From: Anabaena sp. 4-3
GTDB lineage: Bacteria > Cyanobacteriota > Cyanobacteriia > Cyanobacteriales > Nostocaceae
Assembly (NCBI RefSeq): GCF_001597745.1
Contig: NZ_LUHJ01000024.1
Location: 27,720 to 91,719, forward strand
Length of the DNA stretch: 64,000 bases
Direction of reading: 5' to 3'
Shown here: positions 9,349-19,056 of the stretch, piece by piece
Layout of the letters: each line of letters starts with the position of its first letter
How positions within the stretch are numbered: position 1 is the stretch's first letter
Notes under the pieces: generated by a model
The model's input: the letters and a program-made list of their open reading frames with translations, nothing else
The model's database searches: none
Told to the model about the DNA's origin: nothing
Made by a program: the position numbers and the translations under genes

Positions 9349-11205
9349 ATGAATCAATTTCTATTTGCAACGAGTTGGTGTGTCCCTTTATATAGCTTGC
9401 TAGGCGCACTTTTAACATTGCCGTGGGCAATAGGAATAATTCGCCGGACAGGGCCAAGACCTGCGGCCTACCTCAACTTGTTGACGACCCTTTTGGCTTT
9501 TTTGCATAGCCTATTGGTATTTAAAGATATCTGGAACAGAGAACAAGAGAATTTAGTCGTAACTTGGTTACAAGCTGCGGATTTAAATTTATCTTTTGCC
9601 TTGGAACTTTCACCAGTCAGTATTGGGGCGACAGTATTAATCACAGGGCTGAGTCTACTGGCTCAAATTTATGCCCTGGGGTACATGGAAAAAGACTGGT
9701 CTTTAGCTCGTTTTTTCGGGCTAATTGGATTTTTTGAAGCCGCATTAAGTGGTCTAGCCATTAGTGATTCCTTGTTTCTCAGCTACGCATTGTTGGAAGT
9801 GCTGACCCTTTCTACTTATTTGTTGGTGGGTTTTTGGTATGCTCAACCTTTGGTAGTTACAGCCGCCAGAGATGCTTTTTTGACTAAGCGCGTGGGAGAC
9901 TTGTTGCTGTTGATGGCTGTGGTGACGCTTGCCACTATAGCAGGTAGTTTAAACTTTTCTGATTTATATGAATGGACACAAACAGCACAGTTAAATTCCT
10001 TGACGGCGGCGTTGTTGTGTTTGGGTTTGATTGCTGGCCCGGCTGGTAAATGCGCTCAATTTCCCTTACATTTGTGGTTAGATGAAGCAATGGAAGGCCC
10101 GAACCCAGCTTCTGTGATGCGGAACTCCTTGGTGGTAGCTGGTGGGGCGTATGTGTTGTATAAATTGCAGCCAATCTTGGTAATATCGCCATTTGTATTG
10201 AATGCTTTAATCATTATCGGTAGCGTCACAGCAGTGGGAGCTAGTTTAGTTTCTCTCGCACAAACCGATATTAAGCGCGCTCTATCCCATTCGACAAGCG
10301 CATATATGGGTTTGGTGTTTTTAGCGGTGGGATTAGAGCAAGGAGGAGTAGCTTTGATGTTGCTGCTGACTCATGCGATCGCTAAAGCATTATTATTTAT
10401 GAGTTCTGGCTCTGTCATTTTTACCACCCACAGCCAAAACATGACCGAAATGGGCGGTTTATGGTCGAAAATGCCAGCAACTACCACCGCTTTTGTTGTC
10501 GGTGCAGCCGGAATGGTCACACTTTTACCACTAGGTAGCTTTTGGGCAATGCTAGCCTGGGCTGATGGTTTAGTCCGAGTCACCCCTTGGGTAATTGCCA
10601 TTTTAACCATAGTCAACGGCTTAACCGCCTTAAACTTGACCAGAGTATTTAGATTAGTATTTTGGGGTCAACCACAACAAAAAACCCGTCGCGCCCCGGA
10701 AGTAGGCTGGCCGATGGCTTTCCCAATGGTGACACTCACAATTCTGACTTTACTACTACCCTTAATGTTACAGCAATGGTACTTACTACCAACGTGGGAA
10801 AGTATTGATTGGTATGTAGTGTTAGTGTTGGTGTCTTCTACTGTCACTGGCGTAGTTATCGGGTCGATTATTCATCTGCACAAAGCTTGGTCTAGGTCAA
10901 ACATGATGGCTTGGCGGATGGTACAAGATTTATTGGGTTACGACTTTTATATTGACCGGATTTATCGCCTCACCGTAGTCAGTGCTGTAGCTATGTTATC
11001 GAAAATTTCCGCTTGGAGCGATCGCTATTTAGTTGATGGTTTAGTTAACTTAGTCGGTTTTGCAGCCATATTTAGCGGACAAAGCTTACGTTACAGCGTT
11101 TCTGGTCAATCCCAAGCTTATATGTTAACCATCCTAGCAGTTATCAGTGCTTTGGGATTTTTCATCGCCTGGTCATTAGGCTTACTAGATCAATTGCCTT
11201 TTTGA
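9349..11205 (+). CDS. ndhF4: NAD(P)H-quinone oxidoreductase subunit NdhF4 (CO2-uptake NDH-1 complex)
   Basis: A 618-residue polytopic membrane protein of the NuoL/NdhF proton-pumping family. Conserved elements include YALGYMEKDWSLARFFGLIG, the glutamate-bearing LLEVLTLSTYLLVGFWY, KCAQFPLHLWLDEAMEGPNPASVM and the HSTSAYMGL and LTHAIAKALLFMSSGSVI helices. It is shorter than respiratory NdhF1. The block ndhF4-ndhD4-cupB marks the NDH-1MS' complex, the constitutive lower-affinity CO2-hydration system on the thylakoid. It turns CO2 into bicarbonate using electrons from photosynthetic cyclic flow. It diverges from the ccm operon. Confidence 0.92.
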   Translation: MNQFLFATSWCVPLYSLLGALLTLPWAIGIIRRTGPRPAAYLNLLTTLLAFLHSLLVFKDIWNREQENLVVTWLQAADLNLSFALELSPVSIGATVLITGLSLLAQIYALGYMEKDWSLARFFGLIGFFEAALSGLAISDSLFLSYALLEVLTLSTYLLVGFWYAQPLVVTAARDAFLTKRVGDLLLLMAVVTLATIAGSLNFSDLYEWTQTAQLNSLTAALLCLGLIAGPAGKCAQFPLHLWLDEAMEGPNPASVMRNSLVVAGGAYVLYKLQPILVISPFVLNALIIIGSVTAVGASLVSLAQTDIKRALSHSTSAYMGLVFLAVGLEQGGVALMLLLTHAIAKALLFMSSGSVIFTTHSQNMTEMGGLWSKMPATTTAFVVGAAGMVTLLPLGSFWAMLAWADGLVRVTPWVIAILTIVNGLTALNLTRVFRLVFWGQPQQKTRRAPEVGWPMAFPMVTLTILTLLLPLMLQQWYLLPTWESIDWYVVLVLVSSTVTGVVIGSIIHLHKAWSRSNMMAWRMVQDLLGYDFYIDRIYRLTVVSAVAMLSKISAWSDRYLVDGLVNLVGFAAIFSGQSLRYSVSGQSQAYMLTILAVISALGFFIAWSLGLLDQLPF

Positions 11206-11298
11206 TAGTGCTGAGTGGTGAGTGCTGAGTGAAGAATTATCTTATTTCCCCAGTCCCTTCCAGTCCCCAGTCCCTAGTCCCCTTGCTCATGTTTGCTT

Positions 11299-12801
11299 AT
11301 GCTAAGTGCCTTAATTTTTGCCCCTTTATTGGGTGCGCTATTAGTTGGTTTATTACCTGCTGGCGTGAATGGGAAATTTTCCCGTAGTCTAGCTTTGGGG
11401 GTGGCGAGTTTCACTTGTGTGTGGTCGGTGGTACTCGCTAGCCAATTCAATCCAGGGGAAGTTAGTCAACAGTTTACAGAGTTTCTACCCTGGATAGATG
11501 TCTTGGGATTAAATTATAATCTAGGTGTAGATGGCTTATCTTTGCCATTGCTCGTGTTAAATGGGTTATTGACTGCCATAGCCATCTATAGCAGTGATGA
11601 ATCTCTGCAACGCCCGCGATTTTATTACTCTTTGATTCTGATTTTAAGTGCTGGAGTCAATGGTGCATTTCTCGCCCAGGATTTATTGCTATTCTTCTTG
11701 TTTTACGAGTTAGAATTGATTCCCCTGTATCTGTTGATAGCCATTTGGGGCGGTGCTAGACGGGGTTATGCAGCTACAAAATTTCTGATTTACACTGCTG
11801 TTTCTGGGATATTGATTTTAGCTAGTTTCCTCGGCTTGGTGTGGTTGAGTGATGCTGGTAGTTTTGCCTTAGCATCGATAAACGCTAAATCGCTACCCTT
11901 AGCAACACAGTTGTTACTGCTGGGGGGAATTTTAATTGGTTTTGGCATCAAAATGCCTTTAGTTCCCTTGCACACTTGGCTACCAGATGCTCACGTTGAA
12001 GCTTCTACACCGATATCTGTGCTACTGGCGGGTGTGTTGTTGAAGTTGGGAACTTATGGCTTATTGCGGTTTGGGATGAACTTGTTACCGGAAGCTTGGG
12101 GGTATTTAGCCCCTTGGTTAGCAGTTTGGGCTGTGGTGAGTGTATTGTATGGTTCATCTTGTGCGATCGCTCAAACTGATATGAAGAAAATGGTAGCCTA
12201 TAGTTCAATTGGACACATGGGCTATGTCTTACTAGCCGCCGCCGCCGCTACACCATTAAGCACCTTGGGCGCAGTCATGCAAATGATTAGCCACGGTTTG
12301 ATTTCTGCCCTGATGTTTTTATTAGTGGGAGTTGTGTATAAAAAAGCTGGTAGTCGTGATTTAAATGTAATTCGTGGACTCCTAAACCCAGAAAGAGGGT
12401 TGCCTGTGATTGGTAGTTTAATGGTACTAGGAGTGATGGCTAGTGCTGGAACTCCGGGAATGGTCGGCTTTATCTCGGAATTCATTGTATTTCGGGGAAG
12501 TTTTGCAGTTTTTCCAGTACAGACTCTGATATCCATGATTGGCACTGGATTAACGGCGGTTTACTTTTTAATTCTGCTTAATCGTGCCTTTTTTGGGCGG
12601 TTGTCTGAGCCAGTGATTAACCTACCTAGAGTTTACTGGAGCGATCGCGCACCTGCAATTATCTTAGCTATGCTAATTGTGATTTTCGGTATCCAACCCA
12701 CTTGGTTAGTACGTTGGACTGAACCAACCCTGACAGCTATGGTAAATGTAGAAAATCCAATTGCAACTGTCTCTCTAGATAAACCCAAAAGCAAAAGCTA
12801 A
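11299..12801 (+). CDS. ndhD4: NAD(P)H-quinone oxidoreductase subunit NdhD4
   Basis: A 500-residue NuoM/NdhD-family membrane antiporter-like subunit. Diagnostic segments are FFLFYELELIPLYLLIAIWG (conserved Glu), KMPLVPLHTWLPDAHVEAST and QTDMKKMVAYSSIGHMGY. The ATG at 11299 is chosen over the upstream TTG at 11293. The gene follows ndhF4 after about 90 bp that hold AGTGCTG and CAGTCCC heptad repeats. It pairs with NdhF4 in the CO2-uptake form of NDH-1. Confidence 0.92.
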   Translation: MLSALIFAPLLGALLVGLLPAGVNGKFSRSLALGVASFTCVWSVVLASQFNPGEVSQQFTEFLPWIDVLGLNYNLGVDGLSLPLLVLNGLLTAIAIYSSDESLQRPRFYYSLILILSAGVNGAFLAQDLLLFFLFYELELIPLYLLIAIWGGARRGYAATKFLIYTAVSGILILASFLGLVWLSDAGSFALASINAKSLPLATQLLLLGGILIGFGIKMPLVPLHTWLPDAHVEASTPISVLLAGVLLKLGTYGLLRFGMNLLPEAWGYLAPWLAVWAVVSVLYGSSCAIAQTDMKKMVAYSSIGHMGYVLLAAAAATPLSTLGAVMQMISHGLISALMFLLVGVVYKKAGSRDLNVIRGLLNPERGLPVIGSLMVLGVMASAGTPGMVGFISEFIVFRGSFAVFPVQTLISMIGTGLTAVYFLILLNRAFFGRLSEPVINLPRVYWSDRAPAIILAMLIVIFGIQPTWLVRWTEPTLTAMVNVENPIATVSLDKPKSKS

Positions 12802-12914
12802 ATATCATGTATTTGAAAATTGGTAATTGATCATGGGAAACAACCCACGATTACCAATTATCAATTACTAAACATTATTAAAAACTATATTTTTACTATT
12901 TTGGAGAATTGACA

Positions 12915-14045
12915 ATGGTAACAATTAAAAACAAACAGAATAATCATCCATTAGCCGAATATATCGAACGTCTAAAAGCTGGACAGGCTTTATTAGCAGA
13001 CAGTCCAGAGAATGTCTTAGAAGTGGTGGGGATTCTCAAAAGCTACGGCGTAGTTTTAGATGCTTATTCTAAGAATTTAATTTATATAGCAGAAAATCAA
13101 TTTTTAGTATTTTTCCCATTTTTTAAATATTTTAATGGGGAAATAAGTTTAAACAAATTATTTAGCCATTGGTGGCACGACAGAATCAATTTTGAATACG
13201 CCGAATACTGTATGAAATCCATGATGTGGCATGGTGGAGGCGGTTTAGATGCTTATTTAGATACTAAAGAATTTCAAGAAATAGCGCAAGCAGTTATCAA
13301 AGCGCAATTTGTAAATAATCCCTTGATATTGGGATTAAATCAACTATTTCCCGACTTTTTAATCGAACAGTTACGGGTGTCTTCTTATTACAGTGGTTTA
13401 GGACAATTTTGGCGAGTGATGGCTGATATTTTCCTTAATTTATCAGACCGCTATGACCGAGGTGAAATTAAAACCATTCCGCAAGTTGTAGACCATATTA
13501 AAGCCGGATTGGTAGCGGATGCGTTAAAGCCAATTACTTATTCTGTGAAAATTAACAAAACAGTTTATGAAATTATTCCTAAAAGTTTAGGGTTGACTTT
13601 TTTAGCAGATACCGCAGTACCTTATGTAGAAGCAGTTTTCTTTAGAGGGACTCCATTTTTAGGAACAGTTTCCTACAATGCCCAAGCTTATCAAATTCCA
13701 CCGGATCAAGCGCGATTCCAGTATGGGGCATTATACGCTGATCCTTTACCGATTGGTGGTGCTGGTATTCCGCCTACATTGTTAATGCAGGATATGCGCC
13801 ATTATTTACCAGAGTATCTGCATGAAGTTTATCGCCGCAGTCCCAGAGGTGAAGATGATTTGCGGGTGCAGATTTGTATAACGTTCCAAAAATCGATGTT
13901 TTGTGTGACTACAGCCGCAATTTTAGGCTTAATGCCTCATCCTGTGGATACAGAAGACCCATCTGAGCAGAATGCTAACCTAGTTTATCTGGAAAAATGG
14001 ATGGATAGATTTACAACATCACGATTGGCTGATGTTAATAGTTAA
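12915..14045 (+). CDS. cupB: CO2 hydration protein CupB/ChpX
   Basis: A 376-residue soluble protein of the CO2-hydration family (Cup/Chp). It is seen only with NdhD3/F3 or NdhD4/F4. The length is closer to CupB (about 380) than to CupA (about 440), agreeing with its NdhF4/D4 partners. The start is the ATG at 12915, 8 nt after GGAG; a TTG at 12909 also fits the frame. CupB binds the NDH-1MS' membrane arm and provides zinc-dependent carbonic-anhydrase-like conversion of CO2 to bicarbonate. The His-rich motif FSHWWHDRINFEYAEYC and the later WHGGGG are visible. Confidence 0.9.
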   Translation: MVTIKNKQNNHPLAEYIERLKAGQALLADSPENVLEVVGILKSYGVVLDAYSKNLIYIAENQFLVFFPFFKYFNGEISLNKLFSHWWHDRINFEYAEYCMKSMMWHGGGGLDAYLDTKEFQEIAQAVIKAQFVNNPLILGLNQLFPDFLIEQLRVSSYYSGLGQFWRVMADIFLNLSDRYDRGEIKTIPQVVDHIKAGLVADALKPITYSVKINKTVYEIIPKSLGLTFLADTAVPYVEAVFFRGTPFLGTVSYNAQAYQIPPDQARFQYGALYADPLPIGGAGIPPTLLMQDMRHYLPEYLHEVYRRSPRGEDDLRVQICITFQKSMFCVTTAAILGLMPHPVDTEDPSEQNANLVYLEKWMDRFTTSRLADVNS

Positions 14046-14097
14046 GGACGAGAAAACAATTATAATTTTGTATTAGCTGTTAACAGAAACATCGCCA

Positions 14098-14955
14098 ATG
14101 CAACGCGATCGCTATCAAAATCTTGATTTGATTCAGCAATTAGACCCAGAACGCGACCATTGTCAAATTTATCATTTGATGAACGGTTATGAATTTCCCT
14201 GGGATATAACGCGCTCGTTGGAAGTTGCACTCATGCGAACTTACTGTATTCCCAGCATTTCTAAGTTATTGAATCAAACAGGGGAATTTATTCATCGTCC
14301 GCAGAAACGCTATGATGATACAAGCATTATTGTGGTTGAGATTGTCAAGTGGGGATATGATAGCGATCGCGGTAAACAAGCTTTGGAACGGATGAACGCT
14401 ATCCACCGCCGCTTTAAAATTGATAACGCTGATTTTCTCTATGTGCTTTCAACCTTCGTTTATGAACCTATCCGGTGGAATGAGCGGTTTGGTTGGCGGT
14501 TGATGTGTGAACAAGAAAAATTAGCAGCTTTTTACTTTTGGCGAGAAGTAGGTAAGCGGATGGAAATTCAAAATATCCCGGAAACCTACGCCGAATTTGA
14601 ACGCTATAACCTAGACTACGAACGCCAAAACTTTCATTATTCTGATACTAATCGCCGTGTAGGGGAAGCAACCCGTGATTTATTTTTGAGTTGGTTTCCT
14701 TGGTGGATGCGATCGCTCTTAACACCGTTCATCTATGCTTTACTAGATGATACCATGATTAATGCTTTTGGCTTTCCCCATCCCTCGCCCTTACTGCGTT
14801 CTACTGTAGCCAGCATTTTGAAATTGCGTGCTAAATTTCTGCGGTTATTACCTCCACGCACTCAGCCGGACTTTTTTATTGACGCACCTATCCGTACTTA
14901 TCCCAAGGGTTATGAGATAGGGAAACTAGGGCCAGCAGAGAACATTGGCAAGTAG
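14098..14955 (+). CDS. MpaB/latex-clearing-protein-like oxygenase family (DUF2236) protein
   Basis: A 285-residue protein with the family core HRRFKIDNADFLYVLSTFVY followed by EPIRWNERFGWR. It resembles the mpaB/rubber-oxygenase (DUF2236) family, whose characterised members bind haem b. The start follows HIP1-containing DNA 52 bp after cupB, so read-through from that operon is possible. The C-terminal part holds a hydrophobic stretch (WFPWWMRSLLTPFIYALL). Enzyme activity and substrate are unknown, and linkage to CO2 uptake may be fortuitous. Confidence 0.7.
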   Translation: MQRDRYQNLDLIQQLDPERDHCQIYHLMNGYEFPWDITRSLEVALMRTYCIPSISKLLNQTGEFIHRPQKRYDDTSIIVVEIVKWGYDSDRGKQALERMNAIHRRFKIDNADFLYVLSTFVYEPIRWNERFGWRLMCEQEKLAAFYFWREVGKRMEIQNIPETYAEFERYNLDYERQNFHYSDTNRRVGEATRDLFLSWFPWWMRSLLTPFIYALLDDTMINAFGFPHPSPLLRSTVASILKLRAKFLRLLPPRTQPDFFIDAPIRTYPKGYEIGKLGPAENIGK

Positions 14956-14962
14956 TTGATTA

Positions 14963-15703
14963 TTATACTTCTGGTTCAACACCGAGCGATCGCAATTGAG
15001 CCATGAGGCGTTCAGCCCGTTGACGTTCTTGTTCGGCTCTTTCCTCACCAGTTAATAACAAATTACCCTGTAAATCCCACCAACGTAACCAGGGTAATTG
15101 CATATTCTGATATTCTCCCTGCCAGATACCTAACTCAACACCTAAAGGATGTATGGCATAATGTCCCCGTTCATTTGCGGGTAAGAGTTGATACTGTCCT
15201 TCAATCAGGTGATAAACTTCTACACTAGCTTTATTGACTTCATAAATACCATAGAAGGGCGGACGAATTACTTGCTCATAGATCCAAAATTTACCCTTCC
15301 AAGGAGTTTTGTCTCGTTCCTCACTACCATCCCCAGAGACAAATTCTAAAACAATCAACGGGGCAATAAACTCGCGCCATAACACGTAAGACCTACGGGT
15401 TTGTCCATCTAACAACGGTGGTACATTCGGGACATAAAACCAGTCGGGTGCTGCTGCGCCTTTTTCTGGCGGTTCAGTCATGCGCCAGTAGATTCCGCTA
15501 TCTTGACCTATACAATATTGCCCATCGGGATGGCGTTGTTGCAATATCGGTTTAATCGAGTCAGTAAGTAGAATGCTTTGCGGATGTTCCTGAAAGTTTT
15601 TGCCTCCGGCACGCTTCGCGAACACAAATGTACCATCGGACTCTGGTAGTTGCGTATGGTCGGGAAATGGGGTGAGGTCGGTGACTGGATTTGCAGAGGT
15701 CAT
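14963..15703 (-). CDS. Uma2-family (DUF820) putative restriction-like endonuclease
   Basis: A 246-residue protein. A PD-(D/E)XK-like core is suggested by LIVLEFVSGDGSEERD, then KGKFWIYEQ and FYGIYEVNKASVEVYHL. The C-terminal tail (EERAEQERQRAERLMAQLRSLG) is a coiled coil typical of the large cyanobacterial Uma2 family. These genes are multicopy in Nostocales and their role is not established. It is convergent with the DUF2236 gene, with only 7 bp between the stop codons. Confidence 0.8.
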   Translation of the reverse strand: MTSANPVTDLTPFPDHTQLPESDGTFVFAKRAGGKNFQEHPQSILLTDSIKPILQQRHPDGQYCIGQDSGIYWRMTEPPEKGAAAPDWFYVPNVPPLLDGQTRRSYVLWREFIAPLIVLEFVSGDGSEERDKTPWKGKFWIYEQVIRPPFYGIYEVNKASVEVYHLIEGQYQLLPANERGHYAIHPLGVELGIWQGEYQNMQLPWLRWWDLQGNLLLTGEERAEQERQRAERLMAQLRSLGVEPEV

Positions 15704-15826
15704 AAAGCTACCTTTGCAGGGATAAGGGTTGTTTTTTTAGTTTAACAATCAAAGGGGAGGAGGGCTATACCTAGGGTTTTGCTAGCTTACCCACTCCCCT
15801 GTCAACTCATAAATGGCTTGCTGAAA

Positions 15827-16762
15827 CTATTTCACAACCACCTGATGAACTGGCGCAACACCAGCCAAATCTAAAATTTGCGGAATCAAATCTTCCCGCT
15901 TCACCGCCATGACATGGACACCATGACACAATTGCCTAGCAATTTGCACTTGTTCGGCGGCAATTTTCACGCCTTCCTGTAGGGGGTGTTTGGCTTTCGC
16001 TAACCTATCAATGATATGGTCAGGAATATTGACACCAGGAACCATGCGATTAATAAATTGAGCATTTTTCGCTGATTTCAACAGAAAAATTCCTGCTAAA
16101 ATCGGTTTATTATGGGCAGATGCTATCTTGTCCATGAACTTATCTAGTCTTTCAAAATCAGTTATTAACTGACTTTGAAAAAACTGCGCTCCCGCTTCAA
16201 TTTTACGTTCAAAGCGACTTTGCAAACCTGACCAACTGGTACTTTGTGGGTCTACGGCTGCACCTGCAAATAAATCTGTTGCGCCATCTGTTAAAGGGTT
16301 ATCGTTGCTATCGACACCTTGATTCATTTTGCGAATCAGTTGTAACAGTCGCACAGCTTCTAAATCAAACACTGCTTTGGCTTTAGGGTGATCACCTGCT
16401 TTTACTGGGTCGCCAGTTAAAGCTAAGATATTACGAATACCTAGCGCGTGCGCCCCCATGAGGTCAGCTTGTAAACCAATACGGTTGCGATCGCGGCAAG
16501 CAATCTGACAAATTGGTTCAATCCCATGTTGCAACAAAATCACTGACGCTACCAACGAAGACATCCGCAACACAGCACGGCTACCATCGGTAACATTGAC
16601 AGCATGAACCCTCCCCTTAAGGGTCGCCGCCATTTCAATCATGTGTGCTGGATTTACCCCTTTCGGTGGTGCTACCTCGGCGGTAACTAAGAATTCTCCC
16701 GCTTGCGCGGCTTTACGAAAATTGTTCAATGTGCTATAGCTACAGCTATGGTGATGTTCCAT
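15827..16762 (-). CDS. metF: Methylenetetrahydrofolate reductase-type protein
   Basis: About 311 residues of a TIM-barrel MTHFR family. The N-terminal FLVTAEVAPPKGVNPAHMIE includes the catalytic-type glutamate, followed by VNVTDGSRAVLRMSS, ACRDRNRIGLQADLMGAHALGIRNILALTGDP and a Gln/Asp-rich FAD site. It would reduce 5,10-methylene-THF to 5-methyl-THF for methionine synthesis. The ATG at 16762 is preferred; an in-frame GTG at 16804 would add 14 residues that read like intergenic DNA. Neither start has a strong ribosome site. Confidence 0.85.
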   Translation of the reverse strand: MEHHHSCSYSTLNNFRKAAQAGEFLVTAEVAPPKGVNPAHMIEMAATLKGRVHAVNVTDGSRAVLRMSSLVASVILLQHGIEPICQIACRDRNRIGLQADLMGAHALGIRNILALTGDPVKAGDHPKAKAVFDLEAVRLLQLIRKMNQGVDSNDNPLTDGATDLFAGAAVDPQSTSWSGLQSRFERKIEAGAQFFQSQLITDFERLDKFMDKIASAHNKPILAGIFLLKSAKNAQFINRMVPGVNIPDHIIDRLAKAKHPLQEGVKIAAEQVQIARQLCHGVHVMAVKREDLIPQILDLAGVAPVHQVVVK

Positions 16763-16840
16763 AACGTTTATAAGTGGTTTCTCTTTAAGGGTATTATGAA
16801 TCACACCTTAAAGGGAAACATTGGGGAATGGGGACTAATC

Positions 16841-16880
16841 AATTCAAAATTCAAAATTCAAAATTCAAAATTCAAGAATT
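16841..16880. repeat. ATTCAAA heptad short tandem repeat array
   Basis: About five copies of ATTCAAA in tandem upstream of metF. This STRR type is characteristic of heterocyst-forming cyanobacteria. A second copy of the family lies at about 27450-27475. Confidence 0.8.
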
Positions 16881-16939
16881 GCTTACTCAACACTCCCCAC
16901 TCAACAATCAACAACAGGACTTACGCAACTGGCATAATA

Positions 16940-17004
16940 GTAGGGTGCGTCAGATATCAACAATCTGTTTATTGACATTATTTAAGCAGTCTGACGCACC
17001 CTAC
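16940..17004. mobile_element. Small MITE-like inverted-repeat element
   Basis: A perfect 15-bp inverted repeat, GTAGGGTGCGTCAGA at 16940-16954 and its complement at 16990-17004, encloses 35 AT-rich bp. No ORF is present. A related decayed copy with GTAGGGTGC and CACCCTA ends is found near 48494-48557. This is the structure of a non-autonomous palindromic element common in Nostoc genomes. Confidence 0.6.
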
Positions 17005-17039
17005 AAGACACTCAACAATCAACAGTCAACATTCAGCAG

Positions 17040-18047
17040 TCATAAAGGCATCGAATAGCCTAAAGCTGCTTTTACGTCTCTTAAAGTTTGGTTGGCTATG
17101 GCTTCGGCTTTTTCGCGACCATCACGCAACACAGACTCTAAATAGCCTTTGTCGTCCATGATTTGCTGATATTTCTCTTGAATGGGTTTCAAAGCATTAA
17201 TCGCTGTTTCTGTCAACAATGGCTTAAATTGTCCCCAGCCCATATCTTGACACTCAGTCGCTACTTCTTCCTTAGTCTTGCCAGACAACAACATATATAA
17301 TGTTAGCAAGTTGTTACACTCTGGGCGTTCTGGGTCGTCAAAAGTTAAACCCCGCACTGGGTCGGTTTTACAACGTTTAATCTTATTCGCAATTTGGTCT
17401 GGTGGATCTAAAAGATTAATCCGGCTTAACTCTGAAGGATCAGATTTTGACATTTTGCGTGTCCCATCTGTCAAACTCATTACCCTCGCGCCTTCCTTAC
17501 GAATTAAAGGATCGGGAAGTTTCAACACAGGCTGATCCTTAGCAAATTGATGATTAAATCTATTGACAATATCCCGTGTTAGTTCCAAATGTTGTTTTTG
17601 GTCTTCACCCACTGGCACTTTATCTGCTTGGTATAGCAAAATATCAGCCGCCATCAGCACAGGATAAATTAACAAGCCAGCACCCACATTTTCGCCTTGC
17701 TTGACTGCTTTCTCTTTAAACTGAATCATGTCTTGCAGCCAATTCAAGGGTGTGATGCAGTTGAGTAACCAAGCAAGTTCACTGTGGGCTGAGACATGGG
17801 ATTGAATAAAGATGTTGGAATATTTTAAATCAATACCACAGGCTAAATAAAGTGCAGCAATGGTGTAACTATCTGCTGCCAATGTCGCTGGATTATGCGG
17901 TACTGTAATTGCGTGTAAATCTACGACACAAAAGAAATTATCATACTGTTCTTGGATTTCCACCCAGTTGCGAATTGCGCCTAAGTAGTTACCCAAGTGT
18001 AAATTACCAGTTGGTTGAACTCCAGAAAGAACACGCTGCTTACCCAT
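17040..18047 (-). CDS. trpS: Tryptophanyl-tRNA synthetase
   Basis: A 335-residue class I aminoacyl-tRNA synthetase. The HIGH-like motif is GNLHLGN near residue 15 (PTGNLHLGNYLGAIRNW) and the KMSKS loop is RKMSKSDPSEL. DLHAIT, VPVGEDQKQHLELTRDIV and the C-terminal anticodon-binding helix are all present. The length is normal for bacterial TrpRS. It is divergent from the hdr cluster, with about 290 bp between them. Confidence 0.97.
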   Translation of the reverse strand: MGKQRVLSGVQPTGNLHLGNYLGAIRNWVEIQEQYDNFFCVVDLHAITVPHNPATLAADSYTIAALYLACGIDLKYSNIFIQSHVSAHSELAWLLNCITPLNWLQDMIQFKEKAVKQGENVGAGLLIYPVLMAADILLYQADKVPVGEDQKQHLELTRDIVNRFNHQFAKDQPVLKLPDPLIRKEGARVMSLTDGTRKMSKSDPSELSRINLLDPPDQIANKIKRCKTDPVRGLTFDDPERPECNNLLTLYMLLSGKTKEEVATECQDMGWGQFKPLLTETAINALKPIQEKYQQIMDDKGYLESVLRDGREKAEAIANQTLRDVKAALGYSMPL

Positions 18048-18338
18048 AAATTACCAGTTTATTAATCTCAAATGCCCACCGTGTAAAGTGGCAATGGCAA
18101 AACACCTTTCATTTTGACATTTTCCAGGGTAACTGACTTGAAAATCGGTAGTCCAAATTCTAGAGTCAGGAATAGGGGTGTAAACGAGAATTTTGCCCAA
18201 TATCCAATCCCTCAGACAATTTTAAGAAAAATCACAAAAGTTTCCTTAATATGCTTGATAATATTACTATATAGTTATATAATGGAAAAAAGATTCAGAG
18301 GGATGTCATTCAGAAAGTGGAATGACGAGGTTTTATGT

Positions 18339-19037
18339 ATGGGCAAATTATTTAACGAGCTGAAGAAAGATATCTTGTATCAGCATGGGATGAATGCCTG
18401 TTTAAATTGTGGTGTATGTACTGCTGTATGTCCGGCGGCGGAGTTTAGTGATTACTCTCCTAGAGAAGTCATGAATATGGTGCAGTCGGAAGACGACGAA
18501 CAGATTGAGGAGTTACTCAAGTCAGACAAAATTTGGTATTGCGGACAGTGTTTTTCTTGTAAAACCCGGTGTCCTAGAGGTAACAGCGCAGCCTCCGTCA
18601 TTCTTGCCTTACGCCGACTGTCGATTAGGTACGGTTACTTCGCCGAGTCGGAAAAAGGCAGACAGCAATTAATCGCCAAGCGGCTGTTTGGGGAAAATAT
18701 GCTCAAACGAGGTTATACCTTGCTGGCGGAGAATATCGCGCCTTCCCACTTCCCCGAACTCGGTGACAACTGGGAATACTATTACGACAATATGCAACAG
18801 ATGCGGGAATGGTGGGATGTACCGATGAATCTGGAAAATAGCGCAGGTTCGCACCGGATGATTCCAGAAACAGACATGGAAGAAGTACGGGCAATTTATC
18901 AAAAAACTGGTGCAGTTTCTTTAATGGATGCAGTGGAACAAGGCATGGAAAAGAAACTGGGTAGTAAGGCTGAAGTAGATAAATATTGGCAAAACTGGCT
19001 AGAAACCGGCGACAGCAGAAATTACGAACTGAAATAA
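18339..19037 (+). CDS. Heterodisulfide-reductase-like iron-sulfur subunit C1 (sHdrC1-like)
   Basis: 232 residues from the ATG at 18339, which has GACGAGG a few bases upstream; the frame is open further upstream to 18114 but that part looks non-coding. Two [4Fe-4S] motifs, CLNCGVCTAVCP and CGQCFSCKTRCP, lie in the N-terminal half, as in HdrC. An extended C-terminal region (about 110-232) follows. It would pass electrons between the HdrA flavin and HdrB. It is the first gene of a five-gene cluster in the order C1-B1-A-C2-B2. Such genes are often misannotated as succinate dehydrogenase subunits; the neighbours argue against that. Confidence 0.85.
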   Translation: MGKLFNELKKDILYQHGMNACLNCGVCTAVCPAAEFSDYSPREVMNMVQSEDDEQIEELLKSDKIWYCGQCFSCKTRCPRGNSAASVILALRRLSIRYGYFAESEKGRQQLIAKRLFGENMLKRGYTLLAENIAPSHFPELGDNWEYYYDNMQQMREWWDVPMNLENSAGSHRMIPETDMEEVRAIYQKTGAVSLMDAVEQGMEKKLGSKAEVDKYWQNWLETGDSRNYELK

Positions 19038-19056
19038 CTATATAGGGTGAAAAATA

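Noticed and set aside
9935..10192. Minus-strand ORFs inside ndhF4 and ndhD4
   Set aside because: Antisense to clearly conserved coding sequence; no family similarity.
18114..18338. Longer N-terminus for hdrC1 from the start at 18114
   Set aside because: The extra residues are unlike HdrC and the DNA looks intergenic; the ATG at 18339 has a ribosome site and starts at the family's usual position.
18339..19037. Annotation as succinate dehydrogenase iron-sulfur subunit
   Set aside because: Neighbours are HdrA- and HdrB-type genes, and there is no SdhA flavoprotein or membrane anchor. The Cys motifs fit HdrC.
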